Assembly (NCBI GenBank): GCA_016784025.1
Contig: JADHVL010000001.1
Location: forward strand, 137,753-201,752
DNA length: 64,000 nucleotides
Direction: 5' to 3'
Origin: Fidelibacterota bacterium
Lineage (GTDB): Bacteria > Fidelibacterota > UBA8477 > JABMPR01
Shown: piece after piece, positions 26,541 to 35,380 of the stretch
Layout: each line of letters begins with the position of its first letter
Numbering within the stretch: position 1 is the stretch's first letter
The notes under the pieces: generated by a model
Databases searched by the model: none
What the model was told of the DNA's origin: nothing
The model's input: the letters and a program-made list of their open reading frames with translations, nothing else
Made by a program: the position numbers and the translations under genes

Positions 26541-27337
26541 TCTTGAAGTGTGATCGTCAAACCCTGCCCATAGCCGCGATCCGCGAAGAAAACAGCTCCC
26601 TCCGCACCTTCACATTTAATGGCCAGCTAAACGCCGAACCCGGCCAGTTTATCATGCTCACCATTTTCAGTCAGGGCGAGAAACCATTTTCCATATTAGA
26701 TGTGGATGGAGATTCATTCTCTATGACCATTAAGAATATGGGTCCCTTTACAGATAGACTCTTCCAAATGGAAGTAGGCGAATTGGTATCTGTACGTGGC
26801 CCCTACGGCCAATCTTTTACACGGCACTCTGGCAGCATCCTCATGGTGGGAGGGGGTTTTGCAACACCACCTCTGAGGTTTCTGGCTAAAAAACTCCGAG
26901 AAGATGGAGTGAAGAGGCTGGTCAATGTTAATGGCGCTCGTTCAGCCGAAGATTTACTCTATGTCGATGACTTTGAAATTCTCTGTCATCAATCTCACAT
27001 TGCTACAGATGATGGATCACTGGGACACAAGGGGACCAGTGTTGACGTGATGGAAAAGGTTCTGCAAGACGAAACATTCGATCAGATTTATATCTCTGGA
27101 CCAGAAAAGATGATGAAAGCAGCCGTGGTTGTTGCCAAAAAACATCAAATACCATACGAAGTAAACCTTGAACGCTATATGAAATGTGGCGTGGGTATTT
27201 GTGGATCATGTGTCATGGACCCCACTGGTTTAATCCTTTGTATGGAAGGACCCATCGTCGACAATCAGACCTTAGACAGGTTAGAAGATTTTGGAACAGC
27301 ACATCGGGGAAAAACTGGGCGTAAGACTACCATATGA
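26537..27337 (+). CDS. pyrK: Dihydroorotate dehydrogenase B, electron-transfer subunit
   Basis: A 266-residue FAD and 2Fe-2S protein that passes electrons from PyrD to NAD. It has a ferredoxin-reductase-like FAD domain (PGQFIMLTIF, KPFSILDVD), an NAD domain (ILMVGGGFATPPLRFLAK) and a C-terminal cluster motif with four cysteines in KCGVGICGSCVMD...ILCMEGP. The start is TTG at 26537, overlapping the pyrD stop, with GAGGAAAA in front. A second TTG 6 bases later is also possible. Use of TTG starts recurs in this array. Confidence 0.93.
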   Translation: MILKCDRQTLPIAAIREENSSLRTFTFNGQLNAEPGQFIMLTIFSQGEKPFSILDVDGDSFSMTIKNMGPFTDRLFQMEVGELVSVRGPYGQSFTRHSGSILMVGGGFATPPLRFLAKKLREDGVKRLVNVNGARSAEDLLYVDDFEILCHQSHIATDDGSLGHKGTSVDVMEKVLQDETFDQIYISGPEKMMKAAVVVAKKHQIPYEVNLERYMKCGVGICGSCVMDPTGLILCMEGPIVDNQTLDRLEDFGTAHRGKTGRKTTI

Positions 27338-27354
27338 TTGGAATGATATTTTTT

Positions 27355-27446
27355 AACCGCAAAGGTCGCGAAGGACGCATAGAGATTATTGAGCAGATTA
27401 ATCAGGATACAATTCAATTTTCGCGAACTCTGCGCTCTCTGTGGTT
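27355..27446. repeat. Palindromic intergenic element (AACCGC...GTGGTT)
   Basis: The 92 bases between pyrK and pyrEF begin AACCGCAAAGGTCGCGAAGG and end TTCGCGAACTCTGCGCTCTC followed by TGTGGTT. The two ends are imperfect inverted repeats of each other over about 30 bases. It belongs, from memory, to a widespread class of 'AACCGCAAAG...' intergenic palindromes. The T/A-rich centre is not coding. It probably arrived by insertion within the operon, and transcription would have to read through it. Confidence 0.6.
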
Positions 27447-27467
27447 CATATAACAAAATTTGAATAA

Positions 27468-28880
27468 ATGGAGAATCAAATAGTGGAAACTGGTAAAAAA
27501 ACATTAATTCTTGATCTGCACAAGATTGGCGCCTTAAAATTTGGTGAATTCAAATTAAAATCAGGTGCCACATCACCTTTTTACATTGATTTAAGAAGTA
27601 TCATCTCCTATCCCGCTATCATCAAAAATATTGTATCCCTGCTAAAAGCAGAATTGGCGGATAAAAAGTTTGATGTCATCACTGGCATCCCCTATACAGC
27701 CCTGCCGCTAGCTGCACAGGTTTCGGTTGAAATTGACACTCCCCTGGTCTATCAACGCAAAGAGGTGAAGGCATATGGTACTGGAAAATTGATTGAAGGC
27801 CATTTTAAGGAGGGGCAGACTTGCCTCATCATTGACGATCTCATCACAACAGGTGAAAGTAAATTTGAAGCCGCTGAAGGCATGGAGCATGCCGGACTTA
27901 AAGTGCACGATTTTGTTTGTCTGATTGACCGTAGTTTTAATGGTGAAGAGATTCTAGCTACTAAGGGTTATAAACTTAGCTCCATTATAACAGTGGAGGA
28001 TATGATCTCTGTCCTGGGTGCTGAAGGGAAACTCGACGTTGAGTTGGCTCAAAAAGTACGTGAATTTGTCGCAACCCCAGTTGATAAGCCACTCAAGAAA
28101 TTTGCCGATCGCGTTGAATCAACAACATCACCGATGACCAGAAAACTCATGGATGCCATGTTGAGAAAGCAATCAAACCTGGTGCTTTCTCTGGATGTAG
28201 AGGATACAGCCAGCTTCTTTGAGATTCTGGAAGCTGCAGGTCCTGAAATCTTCATGGTCAAAACCCATGTTGATATCATGAAGGACTTCAACGGAAGCTT
28301 TGTTCCACGTTTAAAGGCGCTGGCTGAAAGACATGATTTCATTATTTTTGAAGATCGCAAATTCGCTGATATCGGTAGCACTGTTCGTAAACAATTTCGT
28401 TCTGGAGTTTACAAGATTGCTGATTGGGCAGAATATGTAACGGTTCACATGATCGCTGGAGAAGCCATCCTGGATGGACTGTTTGGAGACCTGGAAATCC
28501 CCAGATCTGGATTTCTCCTCGCTCGTATGAGTGCCAAGGGAAATCTTATATCCGAAACCTACACCAGACAAGTTCTGGAAGTGGGAAAGCGACGCAAGGA
28601 ATGTGTGAGTGGTTATATCGGTCACGGTGCCAATGTTGATGATATCAAACGCTTCAGAAACAAAATACCTCAGGATCAATTACTCCTCATGCCAGGTGTG
28701 AATCTGGATACCAAGGGGGATGGTCTGGGACAACAATATCTCACTGTGGAAGATGCAATTGAGGGTGGAGCGGATGCCATCATTGTTGGTAGAGGCATTG
28801 TTGCCAGTGCAGATCCTGGTGCAGAAGCAAAACGTTATCGAGAGGCAGCCTGGAATGCCTTTCAGTCCAAGAATAAATAA
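27468..28880 (+). CDS. pyrEF: Bifunctional UMP synthase: OPRT-OMP decarboxylase fusion
   Basis: One 470-residue protein carries the last two pyrimidine steps. Residues 1-205 are orotate phosphoribosyltransferase with PRPP loop IIDDLITTGES (121-131). Residues 215-470 are OMP decarboxylase with K265 (MVKTHVDI) and the catalytic D296-x-K298-x2-D301 array in FEDRKFADIG. The motif EDRKFADIG and the OPRT-first order are those of animal and plant UMP synthase rather than the E. coli-type PyrF (LDLKFHDI). The ribosome site is weak. The ATG at 27468 is 21 bases after the preceding repeat element. Confidence 0.93.
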   Translation: MENQIVETGKKTLILDLHKIGALKFGEFKLKSGATSPFYIDLRSIISYPAIIKNIVSLLKAELADKKFDVITGIPYTALPLAAQVSVEIDTPLVYQRKEVKAYGTGKLIEGHFKEGQTCLIIDDLITTGESKFEAAEGMEHAGLKVHDFVCLIDRSFNGEEILATKGYKLSSIITVEDMISVLGAEGKLDVELAQKVREFVATPVDKPLKKFADRVESTTSPMTRKLMDAMLRKQSNLVLSLDVEDTASFFEILEAAGPEIFMVKTHVDIMKDFNGSFVPRLKALAERHDFIIFEDRKFADIGSTVRKQFRSGVYKIADWAEYVTVHMIAGEAILDGLFGDLEIPRSGFLLARMSAKGNLISETYTRQVLEVGKRRKECVSGYIGHGANVDDIKRFRNKIPQDQLLLMPGVNLDTKGDGLGQQYLTVEDAIEGGADAIIVGRGIVASADPGAEAKRYREAAWNAFQSKNK

Positions 28881-28890
28881 AGGGGCCTGA

Positions 28891-29796
28891 ATGAAACACC
28901 TAATCTCCATGCGCGATCTCAGCGCAGATAAAACCCTCCAGCTGTTAAAGTTGGCGGAGCGTCTTGAAAAAGATCCAAGTCAGATTGATTTATCCCGGCG
29001 CGTGATGGCAGCCATGTTTTATGAGGCATCAACCAGAACCAGAATGTCTTTTGAGTCAGCCATGAAGCGTCTGGGTGGCGAGGTCATAGGCATGGTGGGT
29101 ACCAGTGGCACCTCAGTGGAAAAGGGTGAAACCCTGGCAGATACGGCAAAAATCATGGCTCGTTATTCAGATATTATTGTTATGCGCCATCCCATGGAAG
29201 GCGCGGCCCGCTATGTGTCCGAACAAGTGGATATTCCAGTGGTGAATGCCGGAGATGGTGCCAACCAGCATCCCACACAATCTCTTTTGGATCTCTATAC
29301 CATTCTAAAGTCACAAGGAACTCTGAAGGGCTTGAAACTTGCCCTTGTAGGCGACTTGAAATATGGCCGAACCGTCCATTCATTGGCCTACGCTCTGGCT
29401 CCCTTTAATCCAACTTTCTATTTTGTCTCACCCAAATCATTACGTATGCCGACGCACATACTCAGCGATCTCACTCAAAAGGGAGTGAGTTTTAAAGAAA
29501 AAACCACCATTGAAAACATCATTCCTGACATCGATATCATGTATGTCACTCGTATTCAACGGGAACGCTTCCCAGACCGTGAGGAATATGAAAAAGTTAA
29601 AAATGCTTATATCATTACAGCCAAACTGTTGACCAAAGCCAAAGACAATATGAAGGTCCTACATCCTTTACCACGTGTGAATGAAATCACCACTGATGTG
29701 GATTCTACGAAGTATGCCTATTATTTCGATCAGGCCGAAAATGGTGTGTACATGCGACAGGCCATTCTGGCCACCTTATTAGGGGAGGCTAAATAA
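28891..29796 (+). CDS. pyrB: Aspartate carbamoyltransferase, catalytic subunit
   Basis: A 301-residue enzyme that condenses aspartate with carbamoyl phosphate. The carbamoyl-phosphate motif STRTRMSFE, the GDGANQHPTQ loop and the HPLPRVNEI signature are present. It overlaps pyrI by one base (TAATG), consistent with a class B holoenzyme made from equal amounts of both chains. The ribosome site GGGGCC precedes the ATG by 3-8 bases, and the pyrEF stop is 10 bases upstream. Confidence 0.97.
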   Translation: MKHLISMRDLSADKTLQLLKLAERLEKDPSQIDLSRRVMAAMFYEASTRTRMSFESAMKRLGGEVIGMVGTSGTSVEKGETLADTAKIMARYSDIIVMRHPMEGAARYVSEQVDIPVVNAGDGANQHPTQSLLDLYTILKSQGTLKGLKLALVGDLKYGRTVHSLAYALAPFNPTFYFVSPKSLRMPTHILSDLTQKGVSFKEKTTIENIIPDIDIMYVTRIQRERFPDREEYEKVKNAYIITAKLLTKAKDNMKVLHPLPRVNEITTDVDSTKYAYYFDQAENGVYMRQAILATLLGEAK

Positions 29797-30242
29797 TGAA
29801 AGAATTAAAAGTAGATCCCATCAAAAATGGTACAGTTATCGATCATATCCCTGCAGGACGGGTTCAACGTGTGCTGGCCACTTTAAAACCCAGAGCAACA
29901 GATGTTGTCATGATGGGCATGAATTTTTCCAGCAAGGCGATGAAAAAGAAGGATATCATCAAAATTGAGGGACGCGAACTGACTCAGAATGAAGTCAACA
30001 GTATCGCCTTGATCGCTCCTGCTGCCAAAGTCAGTATTATCAGAGACTTTAAGGTGGCACAGAAATCCAGAGTTGAAATCCCCAAGCGGATTGAGGGGCT
30101 GGTAGCGTGTCCAAATCCAAAATGTATAACCAATGCTGAACCCATGATAACTATCTTTAATCTGGAAGACAGCTCAACCCGAGATCTTGCTTGTCAGTAT
30201 TGTGAACGCGTGTTCACAGCCGATGAGATGACTCACATCTAA
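29796..30242 (+). CDS. pyrI: Aspartate carbamoyltransferase, regulatory subunit
   Basis: A 148-residue regulatory chain. The N-terminal allosteric domain (about 1-98) binds nucleotides in homologues. The C-terminal zinc domain has C105-x4-C110...C133-x2-C136 that contacts the catalytic chain. Its presence means the first pyrimidine step here is probably subject to CTP/UTP inhibition and ATP activation, as in E. coli. Length and zinc ligands are complete. Confidence 0.96.
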   Translation: MKELKVDPIKNGTVIDHIPAGRVQRVLATLKPRATDVVMMGMNFSSKAMKKKDIIKIEGRELTQNEVNSIALIAPAAKVSIIRDFKVAQKSRVEIPKRIEGLVACPNPKCITNAEPMITIFNLEDSSTRDLACQYCERVFTADEMTHI

Positions 30243-30262
30243 TCAATTAGGAGAATTATAAA

Positions 30263-30754
30263 TTGGCTAAAATTGCAATTATTCTGGGAAGTGACAGTGA
30301 TCTTCCAGTTCTTGATAAGGGATTCAAAATTATAGAGAAATTGGGTCTGGAATTTGAATTGAGAATTCTATCTGCTCATAGAACCCACGAAGCCGTTGAA
30401 TCATACATCAAAAGTTTTGATGATCTAGGAATAGAACTGGTTATTGCCGGTGCAGGAAAAGCAGCACATCTACCAGGTGTGATTGCCGCTCAAACAGTGA
30501 AACCTGTTATTGGCTTACCTATTCGAGCCAGTCTGGATGGTGTGGATGCACTATACTCCATTGTCCAGATGCCAGGTGGTATACCTGTGGCAACAGTAGG
30601 TATTAATGCCAGCGACAATGCAGTTTTACTGGCTGCTCAGATCTTGGCAGTGAAATATCCCGAGATCGGACTCAAACTGGAAGCGCACAGAGTAGAAATG
30701 CGAGATGCTGTGCTGGAGAAAGATCGTAAGATTCAGGAAAAGTATAACAAGTAA
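30263..30754 (+). CDS. purE: 5-(carboxyamino)imidazole ribonucleotide mutase PurE
   Basis: A 163-residue protein with the PurE motifs GSDSDLPVL, SAHRTHEAV and GAGKAAHLPGV. It converts N5-CAIR (class I) or AIR plus CO2 (class II) to CAIR. The motif set looks class I, yet no purK is in the window, so purK is elsewhere or the enzyme uses CO2 directly. The start is TTG at 30263, with AGGAG 9 bases ahead. It begins the purine half of the array, 20 bases after pyrI. Confidence 0.93.
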   Translation: MAKIAIILGSDSDLPVLDKGFKIIEKLGLEFELRILSAHRTHEAVESYIKSFDDLGIELVIAGAGKAAHLPGVIAAQTVKPVIGLPIRASLDGVDALYSIVQMPGGIPVATVGINASDNAVLLAAQILAVKYPEIGLKLEAHRVEMRDAVLEKDRKIQEKYNK

Positions 30755-30801
30755 TCATTTTCACTTTGTGAAATTTGAAATGTTGATAAGGGAAATGAGA
30801 T

Positions 30802-32103
30802 ATGTCTAATAGTAATCGTATAGTAAAGTTCGATCGTACCAATCCATACTACAATGGTTCTGTTCAGAACCTGTATTCAGTGAATGATGACCCCAATTCA
30901 TTGGTTAGTGAAACAAGTATGGGTGGATCTGTTTTTGACGTTGGGACGATCTTTGAGATAAAAGGGAGTGACACAGCAAGAGCGGGCTTCCGCCATTTGG
31001 TATACCGGTCCCTAATGGACGTGGATGAGTGGGCTGATATGGAGTCTTACATCAAAGCACATTGGGGAGAAGATTACTTTCAGAACCAGCCAATCATTCA
31101 AGAAACGCTGGAAAAAGTAAAGTCTACAGGTCTCAGAACACACCATCAGGGAATGATTGGTCCCGATGATGAAAAACTGTATGCAGGTTCATTTCCTCAA
31201 GAGCTCAGCAATTTGACAATGATAAAGAAGTACAACATATATAAGCCCGAATCGGTCACATTCCTGAAATCACATCTTTATGATTATGAAAAGTTTTATG
31301 GTAATGATCAATTCGTCATTCCCCTTGAGCAGATCGTTCGGTTTGGTGTAACTAGTGGATCATCTATTTTGAGGAAGTATAGTGCCCAAAGTGATTCTGG
31401 CAAAAAAGCCTATTTGAGAGAATTGGGTGTGGCTAATGAACTTATCCCATGGCAGACCTTTGACGCCCCACTAATTGACTTGACCACAAAGTATGAACCA
31501 GAGGATAGGAATATTTCACGCCAGGAAGCACTGCTTATCTCAGGTATTGGTGGTGATTTGTTCTCAGAGTCACTGGCACGAGCCATCTTAGCATCCTTCA
31601 TGGTTCACAGAATCTTCGACCGGATGGGATTAAATCTTTGGGATTTGAAGTGGGAAATTGCCAAAGATGGACAGGATCTTGTTTTTGTTGATACACTGGA
31701 TACAGACTCAGTTCGGGCAACGTTGACATGTGAGGTTGAGGGTCACAATTATATCGTGAATTTCAACAAGCAGTCCATGAGAGACTATTATATCATCGTT
31801 CATGACGATTGGTATGAAGCAGTTAATAAGACAAAGAAAGAAGCGGCTCAAACAGGTGAAAATTTCACAGCCATACTCAAACGGGGTCAGGACCAGGGTT
31901 TGTACCCGAATACTCCAGTTGTGGATGAAGCATTTATGAAAATTCAGGAAGATAAATATCTTGTGATTAAAAAATCTATCACTGAAAAGGGAAGTGGTGC
32001 TGGATACAAGCAAGAAGTGGCTGATATCGCCAGACGTGAGGTGGACTACTTCCTGAACACCAAAAACAAAGAATTGTACAAAAAACTAAATGCAATTGAC
32101 TAA
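30802..32103 (+). CDS. Divergent SAICAR synthase-like protein (purC position)
   Basis: A 433-residue protein, much longer than usual PurC (about 240-315). Segments match PurC motifs in order: NGSVQNLYSVNDD (like GKTREIY...), SVFDVGTIF (like SAFD), FVIPLEQIVRFGVTSGSS (like VIPLEVVVRN...GS), WDLKWEIAKDG (like DFKLEFG), VFVDTLDTDSVR (like DEISPDTCR) and NKQSMRDYY (like DKQ..R). Its place between purE and purS is the normal purC place. I infer ATP-dependent ligation of aspartate to CAIR. The C-terminal third (about 340-433) has no counterpart I recognise. Some catalytic residues are replaced relative to the canonical motifs, so activity should be tested. Confidence 0.7.
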   Translation: MSNSNRIVKFDRTNPYYNGSVQNLYSVNDDPNSLVSETSMGGSVFDVGTIFEIKGSDTARAGFRHLVYRSLMDVDEWADMESYIKAHWGEDYFQNQPIIQETLEKVKSTGLRTHHQGMIGPDDEKLYAGSFPQELSNLTMIKKYNIYKPESVTFLKSHLYDYEKFYGNDQFVIPLEQIVRFGVTSGSSILRKYSAQSDSGKKAYLRELGVANELIPWQTFDAPLIDLTTKYEPEDRNISRQEALLISGIGGDLFSESLARAILASFMVHRIFDRMGLNLWDLKWEIAKDGQDLVFVDTLDTDSVRATLTCEVEGHNYIVNFNKQSMRDYYIIVHDDWYEAVNKTKKEAAQTGENFTAILKRGQDQGLYPNTPVVDEAFMKIQEDKYLVIKKSITEKGSGAGYKQEVADIARREVDYFLNTKNKELYKKLNAID

Positions 32104-32188
32104 TAACTGGATTAGACGCCACACCAATTTCAGATGCTTGAACCTATGTTCGATCTGGAAGCTAACCATGAAGGGTGATAAATAAATT

Positions 32189-32437
32189 ATGTTAAAAGCA
32201 ATCGTAACTGTCATGTTGAAAAAGGGCATCTTTGATCCACAGGGAAGAGCCGTTCAGAACGGTTTGGATTCAATAGGTTTTGACCAGGTCAAAAAGGTCC
32301 GCGTCGGTAAACAGCTTGAAATGGATCTGGAGATGACCGACATGGCAACTGCAGAAGCTTCTGTCCACGATATGTGTGATAAAATGTTGGCCAATCCTGT
32401 TGTAGAATCCTATAGCTTTGAGATCAAGGAGGCCTGA
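32189..32437 (+). CDS. purS: FGAM synthase subunit PurS
   Basis: An 82-residue subunit that bridges PurQ and PurL in the three-part FGAM synthase. The start KAIVTVMLKKGIFDPQGRAV and VRVGKQLEMDLE are typical. It overlaps purQ by one base (TGATG). The 85 bases before it contain an imperfect hairpin (CAGAT..GAAC/GTTC.ATCTG, about 32131-32158) and no strong ribosome site. Confidence 0.95.
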   Translation: MLKAIVTVMLKKGIFDPQGRAVQNGLDSIGFDQVKKVRVGKQLEMDLEMTDMATAEASVHDMCDKMLANPVVESYSFEIKEA

Positions 32438-33138
32438 TGAATTGGGGAGTTCTTTTATTTCCTGGTTCTAATTGCGCTGAAGATTGTTTTCATGCCGTTG
32501 ATAAGATTCTGGGGAAACCCGTCAAATACTTGTGGCACAAGGATACTGATCTGGGAGATGTAGATGCGATTATCATCCCTGGTGGATTCTCATATGGAGA
32601 CCATTTACGCCCAGGAGCTATCGCACATCTTTCACCGGCTATGACAGCCGTGAAGGAATTTGCTGCAGCAGAGGGGCTGGTCATTGGTATATGCAATGGT
32701 TTTCAAATATTAACTGAATCCAGAATGTTGCCCGGTAGTCTGCTTCAAAATCGTGGACTCAAATTTCTATGCCAGGATCAGAGTTTGAAAGTTGATAACG
32801 CAGATACACCATTCACAAGCGAGTATGCCTCAGGTGATGTGGTTGGATTTCCAATTGCCCACAATGAGGGCAATTACTATGCAGCTCCTGATACCATTGC
32901 TGAGATGGAAGCCAATGGTCAAATTCTATTTCGCTATTGCAGCCCTGATGGTGAAGTCAGCGATGGAACCAACCCAAATGGTTCCATAAACAGTATCGCG
33001 GGAATTATTAATCGGACTGGCAATGTGGTTGGAATGATGCCCCATCCAGAGCGCAGCGCAGATAGCGTACTGGGTTTAAGCGATGGCAAAGGGGTTTTTG
33101 TCTCCATGCTAAAACACCTCGAAGCGACACACGGTTAG
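32437..33138 (+). CDS. purQ: FGAM synthase glutaminase subunit PurQ
   Basis: A 233-residue class I glutamine amidotransferase that feeds ammonia to PurL. The nucleophile C86 is in LVIGICNGFQIL, and the histidine/glutamate pair is in MMPHPERSAD. The N-terminal WGVLLFPGSNCAED is typical. The small three-subunit form (PurS, PurQ, PurL) is complete here and consecutive. Confidence 0.97.
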   Translation: MNWGVLLFPGSNCAEDCFHAVDKILGKPVKYLWHKDTDLGDVDAIIIPGGFSYGDHLRPGAIAHLSPAMTAVKEFAAAEGLVIGICNGFQILTESRMLPGSLLQNRGLKFLCQDQSLKVDNADTPFTSEYASGDVVGFPIAHNEGNYYAAPDTIAEMEANGQILFRYCSPDGEVSDGTNPNGSINSIAGIINRTGNVVGMMPHPERSADSVLGLSDGKGVFVSMLKHLEATHG

Positions 33139-33142
33139 ACAT

Positions 33143-35377
33143 GTGAGTGAAAAGAAGGCTGGAATGGAAGAAAAGATTTGGATCAAAGCAGGACTAACTG
33201 ACTCTGAATATGAATTATTAACCAAACACATGGGACGTGAACCCAACACGATTGAATTGGCATTGTATGCTCAGATGTGGTCTGAGCATTGTGGCTACAC
33301 GCATACACGCCCCCTGTTTAAACATTTCCTGACCACAGGTCCACGTATAGTTCAGGGACCTGGTGAAAATGCAGGTATAGTAGATATTGATGATGATGAG
33401 GTTATCACCTTTAAACTGGAAAGCCACAACCATCCCTCAGCTATCGCACCCTTTCAAGGAGCAGCTACTGGAGTAGGTGGTATTATAAGAGATATTCTTG
33501 CTATGGGTGCCTATCCCATTGCATCCCTAAACTCTCTACACTTTGGACATCCAGGAGAACAGGGTCACACCCGTTGGCTCATTTCAGAAGTCATTCATGG
33601 CATTGGTGAATATGGAAATTGTGTAGGTGTTCCTACTGTAGGAGGGGAAGTCAGATTTTCTAACGCCTATAAAGGCAATCCTTTGGTAAATGCCATGTGC
33701 GTGGGCTTTATGAAAAAATCTGAAATCAAAAAAGCCATCGCCACAGGTGTTGGCAATAGCTTGATGATTGTCGGCAATCTTACTGGTCGTGATGGAATGG
33801 GTGGAGCCAGCTTTGCTTCCAAGGACCTGGAAGAGGAAAATGATGAAGATCGCGGTGCCATCCAGGTAGGCGATCCCTTTATGGAAAAACTCCTCATCGA
33901 AGCTTGTCTTGAGGTTTTCAAAGAAGATTACGTTGTTGGTGTCCAGGATATGGGCGCAGCAGGGATTTTATCATCTTCAGTTGAAACTGCCAGTAAAGCA
34001 GGCAATGGAGTTGAAATTGATGTGGCTCTGGTTCCCAAACGTGAAGAATCCATGCGTCCAGAAGAGGTAATGATTTCTGAATCTCAGGAGCGTATGCTGC
34101 TCATCGTCAAAAAAGGCATGGAAGACAAGGTCAATAAGATTTTTCATAAATGGGATTTACACGCCGTTGTCATCGGACATGTCACTGATGATGGTATGTA
34201 TCGTGTTCTTGAAGATGGCACTACAGTTGGTGAAGTACCTGTATGGTCCCTTATGGATGCACCGACTTATATACTTGATGCAGTTGAGCCACCTCATTTA
34301 AAAGAAACCATGGCATTCAAAAATGAACAGGTCGCTCAACCCTCTGATTTGAATAAGGTCCTGGTGAGGTTACTTAGCGCCCCAGATATTTGCTCTAAAG
34401 AGTGGGTTTATAGACAATACGATCATAGGGTTCAGATGAATACGGTGGTGAAACCCGGTTCTGATGCAGCTATACTGCGTATCAAAGGTCGCGACAAGGG
34501 CATAGGGCTCACCATGGATTCCAATGGTAGATACTGTTATCTGAATCCCAGACGTGGAGCCCAGAGTATTGTGGCTGAATCTGCCAGAAATCAGGTGGTT
34601 TCCGGTGCTGAGCCTATCGCAATAACAGATGGCCTAAACTTTGGAAATCCAGAAAAACCTGAAGTTTACTACCAGTTGGAACAATCTATTATTGGTATTA
34701 GCGAAGCCTGTAGGGCACTGGATACACCCGTCATTGGTGGTAATGCCAGTCTCTACAATCAGACCCCTGAATTTGGGTCAATCTACCCAACTCCAATTAT
34801 TGGCATGACCGGATTGGTTAAATCATTGGATCATATTACTACCATGGAATTCAAAGATGAGGGTGATTTTGTCATCCTCATTGGAGAAACCAAGGAAGAA
34901 TTGGGTGCATCGGAATACCTGGATGTCATCCACAATCTGGTTTCAGGAGATGTGCCTGAGTTAGATCTTGCTCTTGAACGCAAGGCACAGGACTATGTGC
35001 TTGATATCATCCGCAAGGGTCTCGTTAGAAGTGCCCATGATCTAGGTGATGGTGGATTGGCTGTGGCTTTAGCTGAGTCATGCATCGCCGGTGAATTGGG
35101 TGCCAATGTCTCCTTGGATCTTGATATGAGGGCGGACGCCCTATTGTTCGGTGAAAGTCAGACACGCTTTATGCTTTCTGCTGATGAAACCTCAACCGAC
35201 AGAATCGTTGAAATGGCTGCCATACAAGGCCTCGAAGCAGCCGTCATTGGGCGTGTTACAAAGGCAAAGACCATAATCATTCACAATATGGACGAGAAGC
35301 TCATCGACATTTCGGTTGACGAATGTGGAACAGCTTTTTCAACAGGATTCGATAAATTAATGAAAACCGATAGTTGA
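33143..35377 (+). CDS. purL: FGAM synthase catalytic subunit PurL (small form)
   Basis: A 744-residue small-type PurL that uses ATP and PurQ-derived ammonia to make FGAM. Conserved stretches include MWSEHCGYTHTRP, KLESHNHPSAI, QDMGAAGI and the ATP/Mg motifs of two AIRS-like halves (DGLNFGNPE in the second). The start is either GTG at 33143 (4 bases after purQ, no ribosome site) or ATG at 33164, which has AAGG at good spacing; I report the longer form. The purF gene starts 3 bases after the stop. Confidence 0.96.
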   Translation: MSEKKAGMEEKIWIKAGLTDSEYELLTKHMGREPNTIELALYAQMWSEHCGYTHTRPLFKHFLTTGPRIVQGPGENAGIVDIDDDEVITFKLESHNHPSAIAPFQGAATGVGGIIRDILAMGAYPIASLNSLHFGHPGEQGHTRWLISEVIHGIGEYGNCVGVPTVGGEVRFSNAYKGNPLVNAMCVGFMKKSEIKKAIATGVGNSLMIVGNLTGRDGMGGASFASKDLEEENDEDRGAIQVGDPFMEKLLIEACLEVFKEDYVVGVQDMGAAGILSSSVETASKAGNGVEIDVALVPKREESMRPEEVMISESQERMLLIVKKGMEDKVNKIFHKWDLHAVVIGHVTDDGMYRVLEDGTTVGEVPVWSLMDAPTYILDAVEPPHLKETMAFKNEQVAQPSDLNKVLVRLLSAPDICSKEWVYRQYDHRVQMNTVVKPGSDAAILRIKGRDKGIGLTMDSNGRYCYLNPRRGAQSIVAESARNQVVSGAEPIAITDGLNFGNPEKPEVYYQLEQSIIGISEACRALDTPVIGGNASLYNQTPEFGSIYPTPIIGMTGLVKSLDHITTMEFKDEGDFVILIGETKEELGASEYLDVIHNLVSGDVPELDLALERKAQDYVLDIIRKGLVRSAHDLGDGGLAVALAESCIAGELGANVSLDLDMRADALLFGESQTRFMLSADETSTDRIVEMAAIQGLEAAVIGRVTKAKTIIIHNMDEKLIDISVDECGTAFSTGFDKLMKTDS

Positions 35378-35380
35378 TCT

